A stretch of 64,000 nucleotides of DNA from JANQIO01 sp038746745 (GTDB lineage Bacteria > Pseudomonadota > Gammaproteobacteria > Pseudomonadales > Halieaceae), in contig JBCDKJ010000004.1 in assembly GCA_038746745.1 (NCBI GenBank), forward strand, positions 1-64,000. Reading direction: 5' to 3'. The notes below the pieces were generated by a model. The model saw nothing but the letters and a program-made list of their open reading frames with translations. It made no database searches and was not told the origin of the DNA. Below, piece by piece: positions 9,088 through 17,611 of the stretch. Within the stretch, counting starts at the first letter, position 1; each line of letters starts with the position of its first letter. A program made the translations under genes and the position numbers.

Positions 9088-9312
9088 GAATTGACCTCCA
9101 GTGTAGTGTGTTTTGGCTGTGTATCTTGTTATCGCTCGGGCGAGATTATACACGCTGTCTATGCCAGTGAAATTAGCACGCCCAGGGATTGTTACATACG
9201 TCGCCTGCGTTCCGCTCTGTATAGCGCAAAACTGAGACTACGATGCTTCTTTCAGGGTACTGTAACGGTGCTACGGCAATCATCCAGCGTCGCGACCGCG
9301 CGGAAGAGTCGC

Positions 9313-9344
9313 AAAAAAAAGCCCCGCATGAGCGGGGCTTTTTT
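9313..9344 (-). terminator. Rho-independent terminator of groESL
   Basis: A seven-bp GC stem (GCCCCGC / GCGGGGC, loop ATGA) is flanked by eight A on one side and six T on the other. It lies about 20 bp after the groEL stop. It can work in both directions, so it could also stop plus-strand read-through. Confidence 0.9.
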
Positions 9345-9362
9345 CGTGGCAAGTGGCGCCGC

Positions 9363-11000
9363 TTACATCATGCCGCCCATGCCACCCATGTCAGGCATTG
9401 CCGGCGCAGCGGCAGCCTTGTCTTCAGGTGCATCGGCGATCATCACTTCCGTCGTGATCATCAAACCGGCCACAGAGCCAGCAGCCTGCAGCGCGGTGCG
9501 CGTGACCTTGGCGGGATCGAGAATACCCAATTCAATCATGTCGCCGTACTCGCCGGTAGCCGCGTTGTAGCCGAAATTGCCTTCACCCTGGCGCACTTTG
9601 TCGAGCACCACAGAGGCCTCGTCACCGGCATTGCTGACGATCTGACGCAGCGGACCTTCCATAGCGCGCAGCGCAGCGGCGATACCGTGGTTCTGGTCTT
9701 CATTGTCGCCTTTCAGATCCTGGATTGAAGTCACGGCACGCACCAGCGCGACGCCACCACCTGCCACCACGCCTTCCTCGACGGCGGCACGCGTTGCGTG
9801 CAGCGCATCTTCAACGCGGGCTTTCTTTTCCTTCATTTCGATTTCAGTAGCAGCACCCACCTTGATCACCGCAACACCGCCAGCCAGTTTGGCAACGCGC
9901 TCTTGCAGTTTTTCACGGTCGTAGTCAGATGAGGTGTTTTCGATCTGTACGCGAATCTCGTTCACGCGAGCCTTGATGGCGTCGGCATCGCCAGCACCAT
10001 CAATAATCGTGCTGTTGTCCTTGTCCATCGTCACACGCTTGGCCTGGCCCAGGTGCTCCAGAGTCGCGGCCTCCAGATCCAGACCGACTTCTTCAGAGAT
10101 GACGGTGCCGCCACTCAGAATCGCGATATCCTGCAGCATGGCCTTGCGACGGTCACCAAAGCCTGGCGCCTTACAGGCCGCCACTTTGACGATGCCGCGC
10201 ATGTTGTTCACCACCAGGGTCGCCAGGGCTTCGCCCTCGACGTCTTCAGCGATGATCACCAGCGGACGAGAGGCTTTAGCCACTTGCTCAAGCAGGGGCA
10301 GGAGCTCGCGAATGTTGGAGATCTTCTTGTCAACCAGCAGCAGGAAGGGGTCATCCACCTCTGCGTTCATGTTGTCCTGGTTGTTAATGAAGTATGGCGA
10401 CAGGTAACCACGATCGAACTGCATGCCTTCTACTACGTCCAGTTCGTTTTCGAGGCCAGAGCCCTCTTCAACGGTAATGACGCCTTCTTTGCCCACCTTC
10501 TCCATGGCTTCAGCGATGATCTCGCCGACAGCGCTGTCGGAGTTTGCGGAAATCGTACCCACCTGCGCGATAGCTTTGCTGTCTTCACAGGGGGTGGACG
10601 CTTCCTGAACCTTCTCAACGGCAGCGGCAACCGCCTTGTCGATGCCACGCTTGAGGTCCATCGGGTTCATGCCTGCAGCCACAGACTTCAGGCCTTCGTT
10701 GAGGATGGACTGGGCCAATACGGTGGCCGTCGTGGTGCCGTCTCCGGCCTGGTCAGAGGCCTGGGAGGCCACTTCCTTGACCATTTGCGCGCCCATGTTC
10801 TCGAACTTCTCTTCCAGTTCGATCTCTTTGGCAACGGAAACGCCGTCCTTGGTTACTGTGGGAGCACCAAATGACTTATCGAGAATGACATTGCGACCCT
10901 TGGGTCCCAAAGTGGCTTTTACTGCGTCGGCGAGGACATTTACGCCCTTCAGCATGCGGCTGCGCGCGTCATCGCCAAAAAATACGTCTTTAGCTGACAT
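9363..11000 (-). CDS. groL: Chaperonin GroEL (60 kDa)
   Basis: Cytoplasmic ATP-dependent folding chamber with GroES as lid. Length 545, starting MSAKDVFFGDDARSRMLKGV. It has the ATP-binding block TLGPKGRNVILDKSFGAPTVTK (residues about 30-51), GDGTTTATVLA with the catalytic Asp at 87 and the usual GGM-rich tail. It is the distal gene of groES-groEL, about 100 bp from groES, and is followed by a strong terminator. Confidence 0.99.
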   Translation of the reverse strand: MSAKDVFFGDDARSRMLKGVNVLADAVKATLGPKGRNVILDKSFGAPTVTKDGVSVAKEIELEEKFENMGAQMVKEVASQASDQAGDGTTTATVLAQSILNEGLKSVAAGMNPMDLKRGIDKAVAAAVEKVQEASTPCEDSKAIAQVGTISANSDSAVGEIIAEAMEKVGKEGVITVEEGSGLENELDVVEGMQFDRGYLSPYFINNQDNMNAEVDDPFLLLVDKKISNIRELLPLLEQVAKASRPLVIIAEDVEGEALATLVVNNMRGIVKVAACKAPGFGDRRKAMLQDIAILSGGTVISEEVGLDLEAATLEHLGQAKRVTMDKDNSTIIDGAGDADAIKARVNEIRVQIENTSSDYDREKLQERVAKLAGGVAVIKVGAATEIEMKEKKARVEDALHATRAAVEEGVVAGGGVALVRAVTSIQDLKGDNEDQNHGIAAALRAMEGPLRQIVSNAGDEASVVLDKVRQGEGNFGYNAATGEYGDMIELGILDPAKVTRTALQAAGSVAGLMITTEVMIADAPEDKAAAAPAMPDMGGMGGMM

Positions 11001-11069
11001 AGTTTTAATCCTTTACGTTAGATAACAACTCAATACGTTAAAAAATAGCAGGGGCGGAATGCGTTCCGA

Positions 11070-11111
11070 TTACTCGGCTTACTCGGCTCACTCGGCTTAC
11101 TCGGCTCACTC
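11070..11111 (-). repeat. Tandem 9-nt repeat with alternating stop codons at the end of groES
   Basis: Reading the minus strand, the last groES codon and stop begin four perfect units of GAGTRAGCC followed by a fifth GAGTAA. In the groES frame every unit supplies a stop, alternating TGA and TAA. The repeat fills much of the groES-groEL spacer. It probably grew by slippage; whether it affects translation coupling is unknown. Confidence 0.85.
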
Positions 11112-11396
11112 TACAACCGCGTAAATTTCGCTCTCGCCCATGATGATCAGCTCTTCGCCCTCGGCCTCAATCGTGTTGCTGCCGGCGTACTGGCCAAACA
11201 CCACTTTGTCACCGATCTTTACTGCCAGCGGGCGAGTTTCGCCGTTATCAAGCGCCTTGCCATCGCCTACTGCGACCACTTCACCCTGATTGGGCTTTTC
11301 CTTGGCGGAACCCGGCAAAACGATGCCGCCAGCCGTGGTTTCTTCCTCTTCGTTACGACGAATGACCACTCGGTCGTACAACGGACGGATATTCAT
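11106..11396 (-). CDS. groES: Co-chaperonin GroES (10 kDa)
   Basis: The 96-residue lid of the GroEL chamber. It has MNIRPLYDRVVIRRNEEEETTAGGIVLPG with the mobile loop ETTAGGIVLPGSAKEKP at about residues 19-35, and ends in the typical SEIYAVVE. It is first in the operon, with a long leader of about 165 nt from a CIRCE-overlapped promoter. A GGAG lies 11 bases before the ATG. Confidence 0.99.
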   Translation of the reverse strand: MNIRPLYDRVVIRRNEEEETTAGGIVLPGSAKEKPNQGEVVAVGDGKALDNGETRPLAVKIGDKVVFGQYAGSNTIEAEGEELIIMGESEIYAVVE

Positions 11397-11545
11397 TTGC
11401 GTCTAGTCTCCAATGTCGAAATGACTGTGTTTTCCTGCTGAGCATCTGGGTTAGCCACCAGATGCCCTCTCGGTGGCTGACTTGGGGTCGGAAACCTGCG
11501 TTTCAAGCCCTGGTTAGCACTTTTTCGTAAAGAGTGACAAAAAAC

Positions 11546-11572
11546 TTGGCACTCTCATCTTGGGAGTGCCAA
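11546..11572 (-). promoter_or_regulatory. CIRCE-type HrcA operator for groESL
   Basis: A perfect inverted repeat, TTGGCACTC - 9 bp - GAGTGCCAA, differs from the CIRCE consensus (TTAGCACTC-N9-GAGTGCTAA) only by one symmetrical base in each arm. It sits on the expected transcription start of groES, where the HrcA repressor would block initiation. hrcA itself is not in the window. Confidence 0.9.
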
Positions 11573-11599
11573 TCATAGTGAGGAAAATCCGCAGGTCAA
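11572..11599 (-). promoter_or_regulatory. Sigma-70 promoter of groESL
   Basis: TTGACC (11599-11594), 16-bp spacer, TATGAT (11577-11572) on the minus strand. The -10 abuts the CIRCE repeat. No obvious sigma-32 type sequence was seen, which fits repressor-based heat control. Confidence 0.8.
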
Positions 11600-11721
11600 G
11601 GCCTCCAAAGCTCATGTCGCAGTGGAAGTCGCGGGCCGGTTTACTGATAGCAGCACCTGTGTGGGCGCCGGTCGCGGGATGGTCAATAACGTCAGCCTAC
11701 TGGCGCTGGGCTTACAGCTTG

Positions 11722-12192
11722 CTAGTCATCGAGTCGACGGTAATCGCCTTCCAGGGTGACATTGTGGTCTCGAATGGACGCATCGCGCGCCCCCGGATCA
11801 GGCTGAGCACGCCCAGGACTCGAATCCTGCGCCCTGTAGGTATCGCTCACGGTTACGCGCTCGGTAGAGCCTATGCCTGCAAGACGTCGACGCAATGGGC
11901 CAATCAGCACCAGCGCTGCCATTATGTCTGTCACCAATCCTGGCACTATCAGCAGCAATCCGCTGGTCACGACCGCCAGGTCGTCGCCCAGCATTCGAGC
12001 GCTGATCAGACCGGTCTCAGCATCCTGTTGCAGCTGGCGGATCATGCTTAAGCCCTGTCGACGGATCATGCTCATACCCAGGAAAATGCCCAGCACGACC
12101 CATGCAATCGCGGTCAGGGCGCCGTAGGCACTCCCCAAAGCAATCAGTGTGTACAGCTCTAAAAGGGGAAAAAGCAGAAATATGAGCGACAT
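11722..12192 (-). CDS. fxsA: FxsA family membrane protein
   Basis: The 156-residue inner-membrane protein starts MSLIFLLFPLLELYTLIALGS. It has hydrophobic segments at about 1-20, 25-42 and 72-98, and the conserved GLLLIVPGLVTDIMAALVLIGPLRR block, then a polar C-tail. E. coli FxsA overproduction relieves phage T7 exclusion by F plasmids; the normal role is unknown. As in E. coli it lies beside groESL. The divergent neighbour starts 71 bp away. Confidence 0.88.
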   Translation of the reverse strand: MSLIFLLFPLLELYTLIALGSAYGALTAIAWVVLGIFLGMSMIRRQGLSMIRQLQQDAETGLISARMLGDDLAVVTSGLLLIVPGLVTDIMAALVLIGPLRRRLAGIGSTERVTVSDTYRAQDSSPGRAQPDPGARDASIRDHNVTLEGDYRRLDD

Positions 12193-12263
12193 CGACTTAT
12201 AGTGGACCTAAACTTCAGATTTTCAAGGCGCAACTCGCTCACGACACACGTCTCTCGAGAGCT

Positions 12264-12593
12264 ATGACGACACCCATCGATACACGCCAGGAGCGCCTGC
12301 AGCGACTCTGGCAGACCATCAGCGCTATCCCGAAGGGGCGTGTCTGCAGTTATGGCGAGGTCGCGCAACTGGCGGGCATCCCCAATGGTGCCCGCCAAAC
12401 GGCCTGGGCGCTGCGGCAGTTGCCATCTGATACCGGCATTCCCTGGCATCGCGTTATCAATGCTCAGGGCAAAGTAGCCATGCCCGAGGGCTCACAAGGC
12501 TGGACGGAGCAGCGGCGAAGGCTGCGCGCAGAGGGTGTGACCTTCTCGCGCACCGGGCGTATTGCTGACCCGGCATTCTGGTGGCGAGCCTAG
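12264..12593 (+). CDS. Alkyltransferase-like (ATL) DNA-repair protein
   Basis: The 109-residue protein is a homologue of the O6-methylguanine methyltransferase DNA-binding domain. It carries GRVCSYGEVAQLAGIPNGARQTAWALR (recognition helix and Arg finger region). The active-site PCHRV is replaced by PWHRV (IPWHRVI), so Cys is replaced by Trp. This is the hallmark of ATL proteins, which bind O6-alkylguanine and flag it for nucleotide-excision repair without transferring the alkyl group. It converges with the AmpG-like gene, sharing four bases at the 3' ends. Confidence 0.9.
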   Translation: MTTPIDTRQERLQRLWQTISAIPKGRVCSYGEVAQLAGIPNGARQTAWALRQLPSDTGIPWHRVINAQGKVAMPEGSQGWTEQRRRLRAEGVTFSRTGRIADPAFWWRA

Positions 12594-13855
12594 CCAGTGG
12601 CGTCGCCACCATCTCGAGGTACGCCCCTCCAAGGCGCGACCCAGTGCAGCAATATCATGCCAGGCAACGCTATCAGCGCGCACACTAGAAAGAACTCGGT
12701 CCAGCCGATAGTTTCCACCAGAAACCCCGTTGCTGCACTGGCAACGGTGCGCGGCACGGCGGTAATGGCGGAAAACAGCGCAAATTGTGTCGCGGCGTAC
12801 TGCACAGAGGTCTCGCGAGCCATGAAGGCCACAAACGCTGCCGTTCCAAGCCCGACTCCGAGATACTCAAACCCAATCACCAGAGCCAGCAACCAGAGCT
12901 GAGCGCCCGCCTCAGCCAGCACCGCAAAGCCGAGGATGCTGGCAAGCTGAACCACACCGAACAGCCACAAAGCCCGGTTAATGCCCAGCCGAATCATCAG
13001 CAGGCCACCCAACAGCCCGCCCGCAATGCTCGGCCACAGGGCGGCATTTTTAGCCACCAATCCAATCTGTGTCTTGCTGAAGCCGAGATCAAGGTAGAAG
13101 GGCGTAGACAGCGCGGTCGCCATGCTGTCTCCCAGCTTGTACAGAAACAGGAAACCTAGCACCAGAAGCGCGCCGCGCCAGCCGCGTCTGGCAAGGTACT
13201 CCTTAAACGGTGCTACCACCGCTTGCCGCAGTCCGCCTGCTGCTGTTTCGGAGACAGCGGGTTCTGCGGCCAGCAGTGTCAGCAGCAGACCCGCCCCCAT
13301 AAACGCGGCAGTCACCCAGAATACCGTCGACCAGGGCAGATGGTCAGCCAGTACCAGTGACAGCGAACCTGGAACCAGACCAGCAATCCGATAGGCCTGA
13401 ACATGAATGGAATTGCCCAGGCCCAGTTCCCGATCCGGCAGGATTTCGCGCCGGTAGGCATCCAGCACGATGTCCTGGGTAGCACTGAAAAAAGCTACCG
13501 CCAGCGCAAGCATAGCAATGCCTCCCAGGCTACTCTTTGGCTCAAGTCCACCAAGCGCACTCATGCACACTATCAACGCCAGCTGGGTCAGCAACATCCA
13601 GCCACGGCGACGCCCGTACAACGGCAGAGCGTAACGATCCAGCAGCGGAGCCCAGAGAAACTTCCAGGTGTAGGGCATACCGACCAGCGCGAACAGACCG
13701 ATGTCCGCCAGACTCACCCCCTGATCACGCAGCCATGCAGGCACCAGCTGTATCAGAACGTAAAAAGGCAGTCCTGAAGCAAATCCTGTGAAAATGCAGG
13801 CCAGCATCCTGCGATTGACAACGGACTCACGCCAGCCGGTAGCTGATTCAGTCAA
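12590..13855 (-). CDS. AmpG-like MFS permease
   Basis: Twelve-helix major facilitator transporter of the AmpG (muropeptide permease) subfamily. It shows FTGFASGLPFYVLIQLVPAWL, LFALVGMPYTWKFLWAPLLDRY and GRRRGW near the N-terminus, all matching AmpG. AmpG proteins import anhydromuropeptides for cell-wall recycling. The substrate here is inferred, and acetyl-CoA-transporter-like relatives exist. The longest frame runs 159 bp into the neighbouring glycosyltransferase and is nonsense there. A TTG at 13855 overlapping the glycosyltransferase stop gives 421 residues, while an ATG at 13807 is the shorter option that begins right at helix 1. The start is uncertain. Confidence 0.8.
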   Translation of the reverse strand: MTESATGWRESVVNRRMLACIFTGFASGLPFYVLIQLVPAWLRDQGVSLADIGLFALVGMPYTWKFLWAPLLDRYALPLYGRRRGWMLLTQLALIVCMSALGGLEPKSSLGGIAMLALAVAFFSATQDIVLDAYRREILPDRELGLGNSIHVQAYRIAGLVPGSLSLVLADHLPWSTVFWVTAAFMGAGLLLTLLAAEPAVSETAAGGLRQAVVAPFKEYLARRGWRGALLVLGFLFLYKLGDSMATALSTPFYLDLGFSKTQIGLVAKNAALWPSIAGGLLGGLLMIRLGINRALWLFGVVQLASILGFAVLAEAGAQLWLLALVIGFEYLGVGLGTAAFVAFMARETSVQYAATQFALFSAITAVPRTVASAATGFLVETIGWTEFFLVCALIALPGMILLHWVAPWRGVPRDGGDATG

Positions 13856-14990
13856 TCGGTTCGTCCAAGGCGCGGTATTTGAAGGGCCGCGGCATGTGCG
13901 CGGCCAGGGTTTCCTCGAACAGTGCCAGCGTTTCCTGCGCCGCTCGCTGCCAGGAAAATTCCGCTGCACGGGCTTTGGCCAACGCGGATAGCGTTGTGTG
14001 TAGCGGCTCCTCATGGGCCATGCGGCGCATGGCGTCGGCCAGCGCGTCCTCGGCGTAAGGACTGACCAGTAAGCCCGCGTCTCCCACTACCTCTGGCAGT
14101 GAGCTGGTTGACGACGCAATAGCCGGTACACCATGCTGCATCGCCTCCAGCACGGGCAGGCCGAAGCCCTCATACAGCGACGGCATCAGTAAACAGTGCG
14201 CGCCAGCATAAATCGTCTGCAGTTCAGCATCGGAAACGTAGCCATACAGCTTCACGCGGTCCGCAAGCTGTAATGCTTCAATCAGCCCCGGCAGGTCTTC
14301 ATTACCCCACCCCTCGCCACCCACGATAACCAATGGCGGCACAACTGGGTCATCTCGCAGGGTGGCGTAAGCTTGGAGGAGCCTTGGCAGGTTTTTCCTG
14401 GGCTCCAGTGTTCCCACAAACAGAAAGTATTGCGGGGGCAGATTTGACACGCGATGGCTTACCGCCACGTCGGTTTCAGCGGCTTCATGTATTACCTGGC
14501 ATTTACCTACCGCCGAGCCGTAGTAACGGGATACTTCACTGGCGGTAAATCGGGACACACAAATAACGCGATCGGCTCTGCGAATAGACGGTCCCATCAG
14601 CAGGCGTTCCAGCCACAGGTTCTTCGGCAACATGGTTTCCGGGAACTGTCGCCATACCAGGTCGTGGATTGTGACGACAGAGGTAATGCGCCTGTCCAGC
14701 ATCAGAGGCAGGTGATGCCGGGGTGACCAGAACAGATCGACAATATCCTGTACGCACCAGCGAGGAAACTGCCACTGTGCCCAGCGCAAGCTGCCTGGGG
14801 TGCCGCCGATGGCGTCTCCATGTCGCACAGAGACTCGCGGGTTGTGCGGGAGGTGAATTTGAAGCGGTCGATCGCTATAGAGGAACCATTGATGGCCCTG
14901 CGCAATCATCATCTCCAATAAAGAGCGGGTGTAACGCCCGATTCCTGTCAATGGTGCAGCCAGCGGCCTGGCATCTACAGCGATCCGCAC
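13848..14990 (-). CDS. Glycosyltransferase, GT4 type
   Basis: The 380-residue GT-B fold enzyme has an N-terminal MRIAVDARPLAAPLTGIGRYT (acceptor domain). In the donor domain it has FVGTLEPRKNLPRLLQAY and the signature MPSLYEGFGLPVLEAM with the E-x7-E nucleotide-sugar site. It probably adds a sugar to a lipid-linked glycan on the cytoplasmic face. It starts three bases after the stop of the next upstream GT4, forming a two-gene unit at the left edge of the surface-glycan locus. Donor sugar unknown. Confidence 0.9.
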   Translation of the reverse strand: MRIAVDARPLAAPLTGIGRYTRSLLEMMIAQGHQWFLYSDRPLQIHLPHNPRVSVRHGDAIGGTPGSLRWAQWQFPRWCVQDIVDLFWSPRHHLPLMLDRRITSVVTIHDLVWRQFPETMLPKNLWLERLLMGPSIRRADRVICVSRFTASEVSRYYGSAVGKCQVIHEAAETDVAVSHRVSNLPPQYFLFVGTLEPRKNLPRLLQAYATLRDDPVVPPLVIVGGEGWGNEDLPGLIEALQLADRVKLYGYVSDAELQTIYAGAHCLLMPSLYEGFGLPVLEAMQHGVPAIASSTSSLPEVVGDAGLLVSPYAEDALADAMRRMAHEEPLHTTLSALAKARAAEFSWQRAAQETLALFEETLAAHMPRPFKYRALDEPID

Positions 14991-14993
14991 AGG

Positions 14994-16151
14994 CTAATCC
15001 GCCGACCGCAGCGTAACGCGGGCTCTGACGTCACTCTCCATGACAACGGCCTGATAAATTCTGCAATACCTGTCACCCATGGTCGCGCCTGTGAATAGCT
15101 CTTCATAGCGCGCCCGAGCCTGCAGCCCCATCTGAGCAGCCTGCTCCGGGTGGCCGTAGAGAAAGTCCATAGCGTCGCGCAGCGAGCGGGAACAGCCGGG
15201 TGTTACCACTAATCCGGTTTTCCGATCGATGTTGATATGACTGGTGCCCGAACCCACCTCGGCGGAAATCAGCGGTTTCGCGCACATGGCGCCTTCCAGA
15301 AGCGTTACGCCAAAGGCTTCCGCCCGGAGATACGAGGGGAAAACGACAGCACGACACAGCTGAAAGAGCGCCATTTTGACATCATCGGCGACGTAGCCGC
15401 CAAAGATCACGTTATCCAGCCGGAGTTGCTCGGCCTGGCGTCGCAGCTCTTGCTCCACGGGTCCGGAGCCAACAATAACTACTTTGTAGGCCGCATCCCG
15501 CATCGCATTGAGCAGTATATGCAGTCCCTTGTAGTAGCGCAGAACGCCAACAAACAGGAAGAAGCCCCGCCCAAACCTGTCTGCAACATGCTGCACAAAC
15601 GGGTCGTCCTCAGCGAAAGGGTGGCGCTGGTCCGCATCGATACCAATGGGCACCACCTCCACTTTGTCGCTGAAGCGGCTTAGCACGTCGCTGGTCGCAA
15701 AGTAGTTTGGCGAGGTCGCAACAATTCTGGCCATGCTGCCAAGGAACCGGTTCATGAGTGGACGGTACAAGTGCGACAGCAGCTTCTGCCTGACGATGTC
15801 GGAGTGGTAGGTAACAATCGCTGGCCCTGGGTAGCCCGCCAGCGCATGCAAGGCATCGGCCCAGGGCCAGGGAAAGTGGTAGTGAATTACATCTGCCCAG
15901 GCGGCCTGACGCCTGAACTCTGAGATTCCGCCAAAGGTGAAGCCGCAGGAGGCAATCTCGAAATTCTGCTTTACCCGAACAATCTGACCTTCCGCGCAGT
16001 CCAATGTTGCAGGATGAGGTCTCCGGCTCAGTGTAAATACGCGGCTCTCCACAGCGCCTGCCCGCGTGCTGAGGCAAATTTGCCGAATCACCTCTTCCAG
16101 CCCCCCCTGGGAGTCAGGAAAATAAGTGCGGTAGACGTGTAGTACCTTCAT
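14994..16151 (-). CDS. Glycosyltransferase, GT4 type
   Basis: The 385-residue GT-B enzyme starts MKVLHVYRTYFPDSQGGLEE with a Gly-rich N-terminal loop. The donor domain has FLFVGVLRYYKGLHILLNAM and SYLRAEAFGVTLLEGAM, a variant of the E-x7-E motif in which AEAFGVTLLE replaces EGFGLPxxE. It resembles WbdB/mannosyltransferase-like enzymes of O-antigen or exopolysaccharide loci. It is the first gene of the minus-strand pair and diverges from the gene at 16355 across about 200 bp. No clear promoter stands out in that gap. Confidence 0.9.
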   Translation of the reverse strand: MKVLHVYRTYFPDSQGGLEEVIRQICLSTRAGAVESRVFTLSRRPHPATLDCAEGQIVRVKQNFEIASCGFTFGGISEFRRQAAWADVIHYHFPWPWADALHALAGYPGPAIVTYHSDIVRQKLLSHLYRPLMNRFLGSMARIVATSPNYFATSDVLSRFSDKVEVVPIGIDADQRHPFAEDDPFVQHVADRFGRGFFLFVGVLRYYKGLHILLNAMRDAAYKVVIVGSGPVEQELRRQAEQLRLDNVIFGGYVADDVKMALFQLCRAVVFPSYLRAEAFGVTLLEGAMCAKPLISAEVGSGTSHINIDRKTGLVVTPGCSRSLRDAMDFLYGHPEQAAQMGLQARARYEELFTGATMGDRYCRIYQAVVMESDVRARVTLRSAD

Positions 16152-16328
16152 AGCGTGCGTCAGGTGGGAATCCTCCGATTATCTCTTAGTTGGAAATAGC
16201 AACGCAAAATTCCCCGGCAATGAAGAAAGTTGAAGGCTGCTTAGCACCGGTAAAAGCGGCCACGCTAGAGCTGATATCGGTTATCGTTTACCATCCCGGC
16301 GCTGACGAGGCACCGCATGCCCACCTTA

Positions 16329-16357
16329 AACGCCTGAATGAATGTAACGCCTGAATG
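16329..16357 (+). repeat. 12-bp direct repeat spanning the start of the sulfotransferase-like gene
   Basis: AACGCCTGAATG occurs at 16329-16340 and again at 16346-16357, with a 17-bp period. The second copy supplies the start codon. The copies are out of frame with each other, so only one can act as the start. Confidence 0.7.
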
Positions 16358-17608
16358 ACGGATTCGTTGACTCAAAGTGAGCGGACAGCTTTGCTGGTAT
16401 TGGGCATGCATCGCAGTGGCACCTCGCTGTTGAGCGGGTTGATAGCCAGCGCCGGTGTCAATCTTGGAAAAACCCTGATGGCGCCCGCGTCTGATAACCC
16501 CAAAGGGTTTTGGGAGAATCAGACCATCGTCGACTTTAACGAAACCCTGCTGAATCACTTCGGACAAACCTGGGCCAGTTGGCAAGCGCTACCCACAGAC
16601 TGGCTTGGTGACGAACATCTTGTCGCCAGTGAACATACACTTAACGCGATCCTGGATGCGGAGTTTGGCGATGCAGACACAATCTGCATCAAAGATCCCC
16701 GCATGTGTCGCCTGCTGCCGTTTTGGCATAAGGCGCTGTCGGCGAAGGGTTTCCGCGTTCTGGTATTACTGATCAGCCGCCCGGCGGCGGAGGTCGCGGC
16801 GTCACTGGAGGCTCGCGATAGTATCGGCCCTAGGCAGGGCCGCGCGCTCTGGCTTCGCTATAGCCTGGATGCGGCTGACGCGAGCCGGGAACTAACGCGA
16901 TTCTCGACATCTTATGCGGCGCTACTTGAGAAGCCTGCGGAATTTATCAGCACAGTTCAGCGTGAGGCATCTGTGTCTCTAGTCGCCAAGGATATGCAGT
17001 TGGCAGACGGCTCGCTGCGGCATCACTACCTGGAAGGCGACAGCGCAGACGCCTGGGCAACGCCGCTGCATGATTATCTGCGTGGAACGCTGGACGCATT
17101 GTCAGTGGACTATCAGACGATGATTGTGCCACTGGTTATGGCAGGGGCGGACTTAGAGCTTGCGCTGGCGCAGGCACGAGCTAACAGCTCGGAAACAGAG
17201 CCTTTGGCTACCGCATCTGACCGGGAACAGGTGTTGTTTGCGCAGATGCAGGAGGCGAAACAGTACGCCGGATCTATGGCAGACGAACTGTCTCGAGGCA
17301 GAGAGTACATCATCAACATGGAAGCCGAAGTCGCCCGGCAACGGGAAGCCGTCGTCGACAAGGACCAGCAAATCGCCGAGCTTTCCAAGACGATCGAAAC
17401 CAAGAATCAAGATCTCAGTACACAACGCCTGTCGTTTGAGGAAGACATCGCACGCCGCGAGGAATACACCGCCTCGCTTCTTAGCCATATCGAGGCCAAA
17501 GAGGCGGAGCTGGCGGCGGCCCGCGAAGAGCTTGCCCGGTTGAAGCATCGATTCCGCCATCTGATCAGGGCAGCACAGCTACTTGGCAATCGTGAGTCAG
17601 GGTCGTAA
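16355..17608 (+). CDS. Sulfotransferase-like P-loop protein with C-terminal coiled coil
   Basis: The 417-residue protein has two parts. Residues about 1-260 are a sulfotransferase-type domain with a PAPS 5'-phosphosulfate loop, GMHRSGTSLLSGL (about 17-29), followed by NPKGFWEN and TICIKDPRMCRLLPFW. Residues about 275-405 are a heptad-rich coiled coil full of Glu/Gln/Arg. The domain probably sulfates a sugar or lipid-linked glycan; the coiled coil may hold a complex together or measure chain length. It is followed three bases later by the double glycosyltransferase, so the two are co-transcribed. Confidence 0.8.
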   Translation: MTDSLTQSERTALLVLGMHRSGTSLLSGLIASAGVNLGKTLMAPASDNPKGFWENQTIVDFNETLLNHFGQTWASWQALPTDWLGDEHLVASEHTLNAILDAEFGDADTICIKDPRMCRLLPFWHKALSAKGFRVLVLLISRPAAEVAASLEARDSIGPRQGRALWLRYSLDAADASRELTRFSTSYAALLEKPAEFISTVQREASVSLVAKDMQLADGSLRHHYLEGDSADAWATPLHDYLRGTLDALSVDYQTMIVPLVMAGADLELALAQARANSSETEPLATASDREQVLFAQMQEAKQYAGSMADELSRGREYIINMEAEVARQREAVVDKDQQIAELSKTIETKNQDLSTQRLSFEEDIARREEYTASLLSHIEAKEAELAAAREELARLKHRFRHLIRAAQLLGNRESGS

Positions 17609-17611
17609 GTC

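Noticed and set aside
9243..10874. Long plus-strand frames opposite groEL
   Set aside because: Antisense shadows of a highly biased gene, with no start signals or family match.
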